Positions 1 to 7,692 are shown, counted from the stretch's first letter. The stretch is DNA of 14,139 nucleotides from Flavobacteriales bacterium (GCA_013002285.1 JABDKJ010000070.1:1-14139), one strand, 5' to 3'. A program made the numbers and translations. The notes: a model not told the origin generated them from the letters alone.

Positions 1-294
1 TCCATTTTCTTCATGGACCAAACGAGCCAACTCTTCACGATTCTTTGCAAGTAGCGATCGATAATTGTATAGAACTTGTACCCTCTCCTTGATCGGTTTG
101 GAGGACCAAGCTTCAAATGCTTCCTTTCCTGCTTTTACTGCAGCATCCACTTCTTTCATTCCCGATAAGGGGATCTTGGATATCACATTTCCATCTAGAG
201 GTGAAAAGACCTCTAATTCTCGATTTCCATTGGAAACAAACTCACCACCCACGTAATTTTTTATCTGGGGATATTTTTCTGCTGTCACTTCCAT
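1..294 (-). CDS. mmsA: Methylmalonate-semialdehyde dehydrogenase-like aldehyde dehydrogenase, N-terminal 98 residues (cut by window edge)
   Basis: The CoA-acylating methylmalonate-semialdehyde dehydrogenase family oxidises malonate or methylmalonate semialdehyde to acetyl- or propionyl-CoA in the cytoplasm (valine and related catabolism). Only the N-terminal 98 of roughly 490 residues lie in the window; the ATG is at 294-292 and the frame stays open to base 1. What is visible is the aldehyde-dehydrogenase front: a Y-V-G-G-E-F-V strand, S-P-L-D-G-N-V-I, the helix with D-A-A-V-K-A-G-K-E-A-F-E-A-W-S, then P-I-K-E-R-V-Q-V-L and L-V-H-E-E-N-G. The P-I-K-E-R-V and H-E-E-N-G stretches fit this subfamily better than generic aldehyde dehydrogenases, but the catalytic Cys and Glu are outside the window, so the substrate is inferred. 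It is divergent from the next gene with about 100 bp between them. Confidence 0.75.
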   Translation of the reverse strand, partial: MEVTAEKYPQIKNYVGGEFVSNGNRELEVFSPLDGNVISKIPLSGMKEVDAAVKAGKEAFEAWSSKPIKERVQVLYNYRSLLAKNREELARLVHEENG

Positions 295-395
295 AACACT
301 CTATTTATCTATATTCATTGATCATAAACTTAAGCATCTTTTTAGAACTTAATTAACAGGCAGAGCTTTCAAATAACAAATGAATATTCAAAAAA

Positions 396-950
396 ATGGA
401 CATTGAAAAACTCAAATACCCTATCGGAGAATGGCAGGAACCAAAAGCCATCAATACAGAAGGCCTTAGGACTTGGATCAGCACAATTGCTGACCTACCA
501 AAAAAGCTGACCGCGGTTCTAAAAGATATGGATAATGAAAAACTAGAGTGGATCTACAGACCTGAAGGATGGTCCATTCGTCAGGTTGTTCATCATTTAG
601 CAGATAGTCATATGAACAGTTTTATCCGTTTCAAGCTTGCTTTAACAGAAGACCTGCCCACGATAAGACCCTACAATGAGGCAAAGTGGGCAGAAATGGA
701 TGACCACTTAAAAACTGATGTCAGCGCTTCTTTGTTGATCTTAGAAGGTGTCCATTTAAGGTGGAATGTCTTACTGAACGCTATGAATAATGAAGACTTT
801 AATAGAAAATACCATCATCCAGAAAGCAACAGAGAATATACACTTGCAGAGGCAACATCCTTATATGCTTGGCATTGCAAGCATCATTTGGCCCACTTAT
901 TGCAAGCTATGGAAAATGAAGGCAAATATAGTCTAGCTGAGAATTTGTGA
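396..950 (+). CDS. yfiT: YfiT/BstA-type DinB-fold metal-dependent protein (putative bacillithiol-transferase family)
   Basis: 184 residues, a little longer than Bacillus YfiT. DinB-fold proteins are four-helix bundles that hold a divalent metal with three His; the YfiT/BstA branch is linked to metal-dependent hydrolase or thiol S-transferase activity. The sequence shows the family signature closely: Y-P-I-G near residue 8, G-W-S-I-R-Q-V-V-H-H-L-A-D-S-H at 58-72, then R-F-K-L-A-L-T-E, and a second His cluster in Y-A-W-H-C-K-H-H-L-A-H at 157-167. H67, H160 and H164 line up with the expected metal ligands. The N-terminus matches family members, supporting the ATG at 396; an ATG at 380 is out of frame. 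Whether this organism makes bacillithiol cannot be seen here, so the substrate is open. It is followed by 78 bp and then the cold-shock gene, which appears to have its own promoter. Confidence 0.87.
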   Translation: MDIEKLKYPIGEWQEPKAINTEGLRTWISTIADLPKKLTAVLKDMDNEKLEWIYRPEGWSIRQVVHHLADSHMNSFIRFKLALTEDLPTIRPYNEAKWAEMDDHLKTDVSASLLILEGVHLRWNVLLNAMNNEDFNRKYHHPESNREYTLAEATSLYAWHCKHHLAHLLQAMENEGKYSLAENL

Positions 951-988
951 AAAAGTCGAATAAACAGCCTATTGTATTGATTTTAAGG

Positions 989-996
989 TATATTTG
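989..996 (+). promoter_or_regulatory. Candidate Bacteroidota -7 box for the cold-shock gene
   Basis: TATATTTG is a full match to the Bacteroidota primary-sigma -7 consensus TAnnTTTG. It lies 32 bp before the cold-shock start codon, leaving an AT-rich leader of about 25 nt. No convincing -33 TTTG is present at the usual distance (the nearest ATTG, 971-974, is too close), so this is a tentative call. Confidence 0.45.
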
Positions 997-1028
997 CCAC
1001 TTAATATTTTATTTTAAATTTTTATTTT

Positions 1029-1220
1029 ATGAGTCAAGGAACAGTAAAATTCTTTAATAACGAAAAAGGATTTGGTTTCATCGTACCAGATGACGGTGGA
1101 AAAGACATATTCGTTCACAAGAACGGATTAACAGTTAATATTGCAGAAGGAGACAAAGTGAGTTACGAAGTGCAAGAAGGACAAAAAGGATTGAACGCAG
1201 TAGACGTTAAGTTAGTTTAA
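1029..1220 (+). CDS. Cold-shock domain protein, CspA family
   Basis: A single cold-shock domain of 63 residues, the usual size being 63-70. It is a five-stranded OB-fold that binds single-stranded RNA and DNA and acts as an RNA chaperone or antiterminator in the cytoplasm. RNP1 is visible as K-G-F-G-F-I (residues 13-18) and RNP2 as D-I-F-V-H (26-30), preceded by the typical [10 protein letters not shown] opening and followed by G-D-K-V-S-Y-E-V near 41-48. Unlike long-leader cspA genes of enterobacteria, the apparent leader is short. It looks monocistronic: a TAnnTTTG box lies just upstream and a strong hairpin terminator follows 27 bp after the stop. It could have any of the general or cold-inducible Csp roles; the sequence does not say which. 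Confidence 0.96.
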   Translation: MSQGTVKFFNNEKGFGFIVPDDGGKDIFVHKNGLTVNIAEGDKVSYEVQEGQKGLNAVDVKLV

Positions 1221-1246
1221 CATATACTCTTTAAGACATTTTATTC

Positions 1247-1279
1247 AAAGCCCGTTAAGCAATTAGCGGGCTTTTTTTT
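1247..1279 (+). terminator. Rho-independent terminator of the cold-shock gene
   Basis: The arms AAAGCCCGTTAA (1247-1258) and TTAGCGGGCTTT (1263-1274) pair over 12 bp with one T-G wobble and enclose a GCAA (GNRA-type) tetraloop. The right arm runs into a tract of eight T (1272-1279). This is the only textbook intrinsic terminator I found in the window. Confidence 0.93.
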
Positions 1280-1314
1280 GTGCCTATATTTCAATATTTT
1301 GTTGATGAAATAAT

Positions 1315-1875
1315 ATGATATCCTACGGATACGCAAATAGTGAACAAGACTTAATTGAGATACTGATCTTACAGAAAAAAAATCTCCAAAGCGCCTTAAG
1401 CACAATTGAATCTGATATTGAAGGTTTTGTAACGGTTGATCACGATCTTGATCTACTTAAAAGGCTAAATCATCCTTATCCCCATATTATCTCACGTGCT
1501 GAGGGAAAGATAATAGCCTATGCGCTTGTTATGGAAACTAGATGGAAGAACGAGATAGAAGTTCTAAAACCAATGTTCAAAGAGTTTGAAAAACTCACTT
1601 ACAAAGGACAAGGAATTTCAACGTTCAACTATTTTGTCATGGGTCAAATTTGTGTGGATAAATCATACAGAGGAAAAGGCATTTTCAGAGGCCTTTATCA
1701 AAAGATGGCATCAAGCATGAAGAAAGATCATGGTCTCATTTTAACGGAAGTCTCCCAAAAAAATCAAAGATCACTTAATGCTCACTTAAACGTTGGATTT
1801 ACAACACTAAAAGAATATTTCAGTCAAGATGGGCACCACTGGCATATATTAGCCTTAGATATTTCTAATGCATAA
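1315..1875 (+). CDS. GNAT-family N-acetyltransferase
   Basis: 186 residues. GNAT enzymes move an acetyl group from acetyl-CoA to an amine. The acetyl-CoA-binding motif A is clear: the strand Q-I-C-V-D at 111-115 followed by Y-R-G-K-G-I-F-R-G-L-Y at 118-128, matching the R/Q-x-x-G-x-G/A pyrophosphate loop. The C-terminal part, with N-x-R-S-L-N-A-H-L-N-V-G-F (150-162), is the usual motif B region in which an Asn and a final bulge help bind the substrate. The N-terminal 60 residues show no recognisable domain beyond the GNAT fold. The substrate cannot be told from sequence. It follows the cold-shock terminator by 35 bp and so should have its own promoter; I see no convincing one. Downstream is a dead kinase gene. 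Confidence 0.88.
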   Translation: MISYGYANSEQDLIEILILQKKNLQSALSTIESDIEGFVTVDHDLDLLKRLNHPYPHIISRAEGKIIAYALVMETRWKNEIEVLKPMFKEFEKLTYKGQGISTFNYFVMGQICVDKSYRGKGIFRGLYQKMASSMKKDHGLILTEVSQKNQRSLNAHLNVGFTTLKEYFSQDGHHWHILALDISNA

Positions 1876-1952
1876 CTGCACATTTGCTAAAGCCGTATAA
1901 GAAGGGAATGTAAAAAAAGGAAAGGTTTAAAAAAGTTTCGTCCCATAAACAT

Positions 1953-3124
1953 TTGGGTATATATGAAAATTCCCCGATCTCTTTTTGGATAGAAGATTGC
2001 TCAAACATGAATATCTATTTGGAGGACCTACGATCCATAGGCATCCGAGATCTGCATCAACACTTGACATTGAACCCGGACGAATTGACCAAGATCGCCT
2101 CTATGATAGAGGTGTTGGATATCAATGAAGCCTCTGTGAACATGTTCCAAGTTGAGAGCAAAGAAGAACTCTCACGAAAAATAGGAGATAATTTTAATGA
2201 GGGGTCTTTGAACGTCTTCAAAGAAGAGATCTTAGCGCTTGCATCTGGTAAACTCGATTCGAAAGTCTAATTCCTATTAAACGCCCAAAAGAGAAATTTA
2301 TTGATGTTGGAGTTGAACTTGCACATTTTACAAGAATATCTGAACGATTGGTCAAAAGTGGTCATTTCTTTTGTAGATGTTACCCTGCAGAAAAAGCCTG
2401 AAGAAGACTTTAGGAAGGCTAACTTGTTATTGGAAGAAAGAAACAATACTAAAAACAAACTTTTTTCAATTGTTTCACACGACTTGCAAACCCTTTCAAT
2501 TCCATCTTGGGATTCACAAATACGCTGGTTGAAGATTATGATACACTTAGCAGTCATGAAAGAAAATTATACTTAGAATTAGTCAATAATTCCGTAATAA
2601 ATGTTCTGGAAAGATTAAGAAATCTGCTCTCTTGGTCTCGCTCTCAATTGGATAAACTAGAAATCAACAAAATTAGTGGATCTTAAAGAACTGGTTGATC
2701 TCTCGATAGAGCCATATTCCTTAAGCGCACAAATGAAAGGGATCAATACAATTATTCGTATTGACGAAAAGGTACTCGTTTTTGTAGATAAGACAAGATC
2801 ACCTCTGTGACCGGTAATCTATATAACAATGCGATCAAGTTCACATCAGAAGAAAGACGTATCGAAATTTGCGCCAACCCTATGGAAAAACATGTTGAAT
2901 TGATCGTAAAAGATAATGGTGTTGGGATACCCAAGGAGATCCTTCCAAGGATCTTCGAGCTGGATGGTTCGGGAAGCAAACCCGGAACAAACAATGAAAA
3001 AGGTACCGGTTTGGGCCTGATCCTGTGTAAAGATTTTATAGAGAAAAACGGAGGTGAAATAAGTGTTAAAAGTGCTGAGAACGAAGGAAGTACGTTTAAG
3101 ATACTTTTGCCGAAATTCTATTGA
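1953..3124 (+). pseudogene. Decayed PAS-domain sensor histidine kinase
   Basis: Pieces of one kinase lie in order on one strand but in changing frames. Frame A (1953-2267) gives a PAS-like segment opening I-Y-E-N-S-P-I-S-F-W-I-E-D. It ends at TAA 2268-2270, then resumes in the same frame to V-V-I-S-F-V-D-V-T and the H-box F-S-I-V-S-H-D-L-Q (about 2461-2489). A one-base loss at 2487-2490 moves reading to N-P-F-N-S-I-L-G-F, giving H-D-L-Q-N-P-F, and on to S-W-S-R-S-Q-L. One extra base near 2675 returns to frame A for V-D-L-K-E-L. A one-base loss near 2790-2792 leads to the ATPase part: N-box N-L-Y-N-N-A-I-K-F-T, G1 box D-N-G-V-G-I-P and G2 box G-T-G-L-G-L, ending at 3124. A stretch at 2281-2301 reads T-P-K-R-E-I-Y in the third frame, suggesting more small indels. 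There is no good start codon and the 5' end looks lost. Confidence 0.9.
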
Positions 3125-3189
3125 ATTTCTAATTACCGCGATCAAAGATCATATATTTCAATGATGATCGTCAATCCGCAACTCGTCTC

Positions 3190-3222
3190 TTTATAAGATA
3201 TTTTACCCCTGAAATATTTTTG
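3190..3222 (+). promoter_or_regulatory. Candidate Bacteroidota promoter for the ligase-CBS gene
   Basis: TATTTTTG (3215-3222) matches TAnnTTTG fully, with TTTA (3190-3193) as a 3-of-4 match to the -33 TTTG after a 21-bp spacer. It sits 24 bp before the ATG at 3247, giving a short leader. The box is embedded in an AT-rich stretch, so chance occurrence is possible. Confidence 0.42.
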
Positions 3223-3246
3223 TTTTTACTCCATTAGATAGAACTC

Positions 3247-5127
3247 ATGGGAGATCATGTCACCAATAGAAAACTCGACAAAAGGTCGAGAGCTGTATTC
3301 ATAAAAGACCTACTAGACGACTTGAAGGCATTAGAGATAATGTTAGAGCAAGGACTTATAGAAGATGACATTGTTAGGATCGGATCTGAACAGGAATTCT
3401 GTCTTGTAAATAAGAACTGGCGACCTTCTAAGAGGTCGATCGAGATCTTAGAGGCCATTGACGATCCTCACTTTACCACCGAACTTGCACGGTTTGATCT
3501 CGAGATCAATCAAGACCCTGCTGAATTGAAAGATGATTGTTTCAACAAAGTGGAGGAGCAACTCAGGGAACTATTGAACAAAGCGAATGACATTGCTGCT
3601 CAACAGAACACAAAGATCCTCCTTACCGGGATACTCCCTACCATAAGTATGAACGAACTAAAGTTTGAATACATGACGCCAAATCCGAGATATTGGGCTC
3701 TCAATGACACCATGAGGGAGCTAAGAGGATCAGACTTTGATTTGCATTTGAAAGGCGTAGATGAATTGACCGTTTCTCATAACTCCGTGCTGTTTGAGGC
3801 ATGTAACACAAGTTTTCAAACTCATTTGCAAATTCCTTCATATGATTTTACATCCAGCTACAATTGGGCACAAGCCATTGCAGGACCCATTCTTTCTGTT
3901 TGCACGAACTCTCCACTTTTGCTAGGCCGAGAGCTTTGGCATGAAACAAGGATCGCATTGTTCAGGCAAAGCATAGACACAAGAAGTTCTACCTTTGCAC
4001 TAAAAGACCAACAAGCCAGAGTAACATTTGGTGAGGGCTGGGCTGAAGGCTCCGTTGCCGACATTTTTAAAAATGAAGTCGCGGAATTCAAGGTGATCCT
4101 ATCCAAGGATATTGAACAAAACTCTCTCGAACAATTGGAAAAAGGTCAGATCCCAAAGCTTAGTGCTCTTTCCCTTCACAATGGAACAATATACAGATGG
4201 AACCGTGCTTGTTATGGAGTTGGGAACGGAAAACCTCATGTTAGGATCGAAAATCGTTATTTGCCTGCTGGCCCTACTGTGATCGATGAAATGGCAAACT
4301 TTGCTTTTTGGGTAGGTATTATGAAGGCTAGACCTGCTGAATATGATGACATTTCAAAACACATGCATTTTAAGGATGCAAAATCCAATTTCATTAAAGC
4401 CGCGCGTACAGGAAAAGAATCCGTTCTGTTTTGGATGGGTAAATTCTATTCTGCACGTGATCTTGTTTTGGATATTTTACTTCCTATGGCTGAGGAAGGA
4501 CTGAGCAAAATGAACATAGATAAGAGCGACATACGCAAGTATCTGGGAGTAATTGAAAGCAGGACCAAAAGTCATACTGGCTCTCAATGGATGGTGAGAA
4601 ATTACCGCCAACTCAAGAAAAAATTCAAAACTGATGATGCATTAACGATCATCACCCGGGCCATTCATCAAAATCAAATGACGAACACCCCTGTTCATGA
4701 ATGGAATGATATTCACTTGTCCGAAGAAAGAAAAGATCCTGCCACACACATTGGTCAGATCATGTCTACTTCGCTCTATACGGTAGATGAAAATGACCTG
4801 GCTGAATTAGCTGCGGCTATAATGCGTTGGAAAGACATTCATCATTTGCCAGTAGAGAATAAAAAAGGAGAACTTTGCGGATTGTTGACATGGACCCATA
4901 TGAAAAAGGTCCATGTCGATCATGGATCTGATCCAAACGCGATCGTATCAGATATAATGGTAAAGGATGTATACACAGTCAAGGAAGACACAAAAATTGT
5001 AGATGCCATTAAACTCATGAAAGAAAAAGAGATCGGTTGCCTTCCTGTCATCCAAAATGATCATTTGATCGGGATCGTTACTATTGCTGACCTAATTGAT
5101 CTCAACAATGACGCGGATACAAAGTAA
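3247..5127 (+). CDS. GCS2-family glutamate-cysteine-ligase-like carboxylate-amine ligase fused to two CBS domains
   Basis: 626 residues. Residues about 40-460 are a GCS2-type (YbdK/EgtA-like) amidoligase, which uses ATP to join a carboxylate, usually the gamma-carboxyl of glutamate, to an amine. Visible landmarks are R-I-G-S-E-Q-E-F at 44-51 (the metal/ATP-binding Glu strand), S-H-N-S-V-L-F-E at 177-184, W-x-E-T-R at 231-235 and H-V-R-I-E-N-R-Y-L-P at 331-340, the Arg/Glu strand of the active site. Residues 502-552 and 567-618 are a CBS pair (I-M-S-T-S-L-Y-T-V and I-M-V-K-D-V-Y-T-V starts; H-H-L-P-V and C-L-P-V-I strands), a module that usually binds AMP, ATP or SAM. Stand-alone YbdK is about 370 residues, so the CBS tail is extra. 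The next gene starts inside this one, implying coupled translation. The true substrate is unknown; true gamma-glutamylcysteine synthesis is possible but not shown. Confidence 0.88.
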   Translation: MGDHVTNRKLDKRSRAVFIKDLLDDLKALEIMLEQGLIEDDIVRIGSEQEFCLVNKNWRPSKRSIEILEAIDDPHFTTELARFDLEINQDPAELKDDCFNKVEEQLRELLNKANDIAAQQNTKILLTGILPTISMNELKFEYMTPNPRYWALNDTMRELRGSDFDLHLKGVDELTVSHNSVLFEACNTSFQTHLQIPSYDFTSSYNWAQAIAGPILSVCTNSPLLLGRELWHETRIALFRQSIDTRSSTFALKDQQARVTFGEGWAEGSVADIFKNEVAEFKVILSKDIEQNSLEQLEKGQIPKLSALSLHNGTIYRWNRACYGVGNGKPHVRIENRYLPAGPTVIDEMANFAFWVGIMKARPAEYDDISKHMHFKDAKSNFIKAARTGKESVLFWMGKFYSARDLVLDILLPMAEEGLSKMNIDKSDIRKYLGVIESRTKSHTGSQWMVRNYRQLKKKFKTDDALTIITRAIHQNQMTNTPVHEWNDIHLSEERKDPATHIGQIMSTSLYTVDENDLAELAAAIMRWKDIHHLPVENKKGELCGLLTWTHMKKVHVDHGSDPNAIVSDIMVKDVYTVKEDTKIVDAIKLMKEKEIGCLPVIQNDHLIGIVTIADLIDLNNDADTK

Positions 5128-6304
5128 GGCTAGAGAAGAAGTTATCGAAATAGATCGTATAATAGGCAAGGTCAATGGCTCAGAGAAGGGTCCGACTTTA
5201 ATATTTTTTGCAGGAATACATGGCAATGAACCTTCAGGCGTATTTGCTTTGAACCAGTTATTCAAAGAATTAGAAGCGAAAAATACTTCCGTTAATGGCA
5301 ACATTTTCGCTATTGCAGGGAATCTTTCAGCATTGAAAAAGGGACTAAGGTTCAATAATAAAGACCTAAATCGTATTTGGAGCAAAGAAGTCATTGATCA
5401 ATTAGAAAAAGACCAGCTGAGCGATGATGAAGAATTCAGGGAATTGGAAGAAATATATTCAATGGTTCAAGACATTCTCAAGGAACGCAAAGGTCCTTTC
5501 TATTTTCTGGATCTCCATACAACCTCTGGCCCAACCATCCCTTTTCTTACTGTAAATGACAGTTTATTGAACAGGAAGTTTGCAGAACAATATCCTATTC
5601 CTATGGTCCTAGGTATTGAAGAATATTTAGATGGTCCCCTGTTAAGCTACATAAATGAATTGGGCTATGTTTCATTTGGTTTTGAAGCCGGACAACATGA
5701 TGACCCAAATTCAAAACAAAATCATTTGGCATTTGCTTACATCACTTTGTATTTCACCAATGCGATCGGGATAGACACGAATAATTTCAAAAAGCAGATC
5801 GAGACATTAAAAAGCGCTGCTCGTGGATTAGACAAAGTCTACGAAATATTCTTTCGTTATGGCATTAAGGATAACCAGAAATTTGAAATGTTACCCGGAT
5901 TTGAAAACTTTCAAAAAGTACATCAAGGAGAAAAAATTGCGATCCATAATGGTGTTGAAGTATGTGCCGAGAATAATGGTATGATCTTCATGCCTCTTTA
6001 TCAAGGTCAAGGAGAAGATGGTTTTTTTGCGATTAGACGCATTCCCAGAATATTATTGAGGTTATCTACCATCTTTAGAAAGATCAAGGCTGAAAAACTC
6101 CTTTCATATTTACCAGGAGTAAGTAGAGACGAGAATAACAAAGAACTTCTTTTAGTAGATCGCAGGGTAGCAAAATTCTTCACAAAACAATTCTTTCACT
6201 TGATGGGATTCAGAAGTAAACGGGTGAATAAAAACTTGTTGATCATGAAGAACCGAGAATATCACTCAAAAAAAGACGATTACAAAGAGACCAACTGGTA
6301 TTGA
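5108..6304 (+). CDS. Aspartoacylase/succinylglutamate-desuccinylase-family zinc hydrolase (M14-like)
   Basis: 398 residues from the ATG at 5108. The frame opens further with a TTG at 5096, but the ATG lies four codons on and gives a normal start; the gene overlaps the end of the ligase-CBS gene by 20 bp. This family removes acyl or amino-acid groups at amide bonds with one zinc ion. The zinc and catalytic set is present: A-G-I-H-G-N-E-P-S-G at 35-44 (H38, E41 ligands), R81 with D86-x-N-R in the substrate-binding loop, L-D-L-H-T-T-S at 134-140 (H137 ligand), and G-F-E-A-G-Q-H at 191-197 (E193, catalytic Glu). The C-terminal part, from about residue 245, includes a G-E-K-I-A-I-H-N-G stretch typical of the family's beta domain and then a basic tail. 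Its substrate may be the product of the upstream ligase; that is inferred from coupling only. Confidence 0.88.
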   Translation: MTRIQSKAREEVIEIDRIIGKVNGSEKGPTLIFFAGIHGNEPSGVFALNQLFKELEAKNTSVNGNIFAIAGNLSALKKGLRFNNKDLNRIWSKEVIDQLEKDQLSDDEEFRELEEIYSMVQDILKERKGPFYFLDLHTTSGPTIPFLTVNDSLLNRKFAEQYPIPMVLGIEEYLDGPLLSYINELGYVSFGFEAGQHDDPNSKQNHLAFAYITLYFTNAIGIDTNNFKKQIETLKSAARGLDKVYEIFFRYGIKDNQKFEMLPGFENFQKVHQGEKIAIHNGVEVCAENNGMIFMPLYQGQGEDGFFAIRRIPRILLRLSTIFRKIKAEKLLSYLPGVSRDENNKELLLVDRRVAKFFTKQFFHLMGFRSKRVNKNLLIMKNREYHSKKDDYKETNWY

Positions 6305-6311
6305 GACAAGA

Positions 6312-7058
6312 TCAGTTAACCCTCCTCGCTTTTTTCAATCTCCTCTTCCAGTAAACTGATGAATTTACTTCTGTTTTTATGACACCTTTAGAAGATGAGG
6401 CATGGATCATTTCTAAGGTTTCTCCTTCATTTTTTAGAACTATTCCCACATGGTCAATTTTATTTCCACCATGAGAAAAAAATAGAAGATCTCCAGGCCG
6501 AGAATTAGCGAGTGATACCTTCATGCCAGAGTTTGCTTGATCCCCGGAGACTTGAGGTAGGTCTATTCCTTGTCTCCCGTAAACATATTTTACAAATCCT
6601 GAACAATCGAATCCCTGTTTGGAACTGCCACCATACTTATAAGGTGTTCCTAAATGTTGTTTTGCCTCCTTGACCAAACTACCTGAACTTGCGACATCTG
6701 TGGGGAGATGATCTACATCATTCTCTTGGATCTCTCTCATGCGTGTGTAAGAGGCACTTTTCACTTCCTTTTTCTCTGCCTTATATAACTCTTTAACTTT
6801 CTTCTTTTGTGCTTTGAAAATATCTGACAATTCATCCATCACTTCTTTTGAAGAATTTGCATACTCTTCTTCAAAGTTTCGCTTTAATTCAATGATCTTC
6901 GCTTTAAAGTCTTCTTTTAGGGTATCCAGAAGGTGTTTTCTTTCTTTTTCCAAATTTTCTAATTCGTTAAATTGACCAAAGTCAGTTATTGCTTGTCCTA
7001 TTGCAAACTGAAATGCGAAAAATATTAAAATATATGCTGTAAAATGCTTTTTTACCAT
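6312..7058 (-). CDS. Secreted NlpC/P60 peptidoglycan endopeptidase with N-terminal coiled coil
   Basis: 248 residues. NlpC/P60 enzymes cut the D-Glu/diamino-acid bond in peptidoglycan stem peptides. A signal peptide (M-V-K-K-H then a hydrophobic run ending F-A-I-G-Q) occupies about residues 1-22. Residues 30-110 are a highly charged Glu/Lys-rich helix, likely a coiled coil. The C-terminal domain runs from about 128: Y-K-Y-G-G-S-S, then F-D-C-S-G-F-V with catalytic C152, R-P-G-D-L-L-F-F, I-D-H-V-G-I-V with H203, and M-I-H-A-S-S with H219, so the Cys-His-His triad is complete. I chose the ATG at 7058 over an upstream GTG at 7115 because it begins a clean signal peptide and has a purine-rich ribosome site. 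Its stop lies 7 bp from the stop of the convergent zinc-hydrolase gene. Confidence 0.93.
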   Translation of the reverse strand: MVKKHFTAYILIFFAFQFAIGQAITDFGQFNELENLEKERKHLLDTLKEDFKAKIIELKRNFEEEYANSSKEVMDELSDIFKAQKKKVKELYKAEKKEVKSASYTRMREIQENDVDHLPTDVASSGSLVKEAKQHLGTPYKYGGSSKQGFDCSGFVKYVYGRQGIDLPQVSGDQANSGMKVSLANSRPGDLLFFSHGGNKIDHVGIVLKNEGETLEMIHASSSKGVIKTEVNSSVYWKRRLKKARRVN

Positions 7059-7274
7059 AGCCTTCCTCTCACCAATAATTCGAATACCATGCCATAATAG
7101 CAAATGTATACCCACTTCAGATCTTTATTGAGGGATGCGCTTCTCATTTCGAACACTCGATCTTTGACATTGCTAGATCTATTTCTAGCTGTCTTTGCGT
7201 CTCAAACAGAGAATAATTGATAGTTTTAAGTTCGGGTCAGGATATCGATAACAATTCATAAAAGAAAATTGAAT
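7059..7274. other. Divergent intergenic region
   Basis: This 216-bp stretch separates the NlpC/P60 gene from a plus-strand gene run and should hold promoters for both. I see only weak signals: TTTG at 7194-7197 with TAGTTTTA at 7221-7228 (one mismatch to TAnnTTTG, 23-bp spacer) pointing right, and a 6-bp inverted repeat GCTAGA/TCTAGC at 7172-7189 with a 6-nt loop that could be an operator or nothing. No small gene or RNA is evident. Confidence 0.4.
7061..7070 (-). promoter_or_regulatory. Shine-Dalgarno-like site fixing the NlpC/P60 start
   Basis: On the minus strand GAGAGGAAGG immediately precedes the ATG at 7058, with the GAGAGG part at a normal 6-nt spacing. Strong ribosome sites are rare elsewhere in this window, so this supports the internal ATG over the upstream GTG at 7115. 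Confidence 0.6.
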
Positions 7275-7676
7275 ATGGAAAAAAAAACAAAGGATGATCC
7301 TTGGAAATTGAAAACGCCACCAGGATCTTCCTCATACGAAATGTATATGGACGAAAAAGATGGAGTTGAGATCATAGTATGTGTGGTCGGAAAAACGATC
7401 TTGAACTATGTTGCCAGATGCATTAAAGACCTTCACAAGATGCGTAAAAAACATGGTGACTGGATGTTACTGGGTAGCAAAGATGAAAAAGTAGAAACAA
7501 AAGAAGGAACTGTTGAACAATGGGGAAGATCTCTAGATAACCCGATCGGTGGTTGGTATGGGTTGAAGAAGAATTTTCGAGGAAGATTTGGAATGCATTT
7601 ACCTCCTCCCATGGAAGAGTTAGGATTGGCCGAGGTAGAGCACAATGCCCGGAATAATAGAATGCGTGCTATTTAA
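7275..7676 (+). CDS. Conserved hypothetical protein, about 133 residues
   Basis: 133 residues from the ATG at 7275 (a TTG two codons earlier is less likely). I recognise no named domain. It is soluble in appearance, with no signal peptide or membrane segment. Notable parts are an acidic, Pro-containing front (D-D-P-W-K-L-K-T-P-P-G-S-S), a hydrophobic strand I-I-V-C-V-V-G-K near 33-40, H-G-D-W-M-L-L-G-S near 60-68, a Gly/Trp-rich centre W-G-R-S-L-D-N-P-I-G-G-W-Y-G-L-K-K, and a C-terminus rich in Asn and Arg (H-N-A-R-N-N-R-M-R-A-I). The conserved-looking Trp, Gly and His residues suggest a folded, selected protein, and I have an impression of similar Bacteroidota proteins, but no function. A run of nine A (7279-7287) covers codons 2-5. 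The next gene starts 16 bp later, so the two are probably cotranscribed. Confidence 0.8.
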   Translation: MEKKTKDDPWKLKTPPGSSSYEMYMDEKDGVEIIVCVVGKTILNYVARCIKDLHKMRKKHGDWMLLGSKDEKVETKEGTVEQWGRSLDNPIGGWYGLKKNFRGRFGMHLPPPMEELGLAEVEHNARNNRMRAI

Positions 7677-7692
7677 TATCTAGATCAAAAAG

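Noticed and set aside
1953..3124. Programmed frameshifting or separate small kinase proteins
   Set aside because: There are several lesions of both signs plus an in-frame stop, no slippery-site and hairpin arrangement, and no usable start codons for the later pieces. Decay explains this better.
3147..3170. Inverted repeat GATCAT/ATGATC as a terminator after the kinase remnant
   Set aside because: The arms are 6 bp with an 11-nt loop, AT-rich and not followed by a T tract; GATC is also common here by chance.
1876..3246. A mobile element as the cause of the kinase damage
   Set aside because: I found no transposase fragment, terminal inverted repeats or target duplication; the lesions are point-like.
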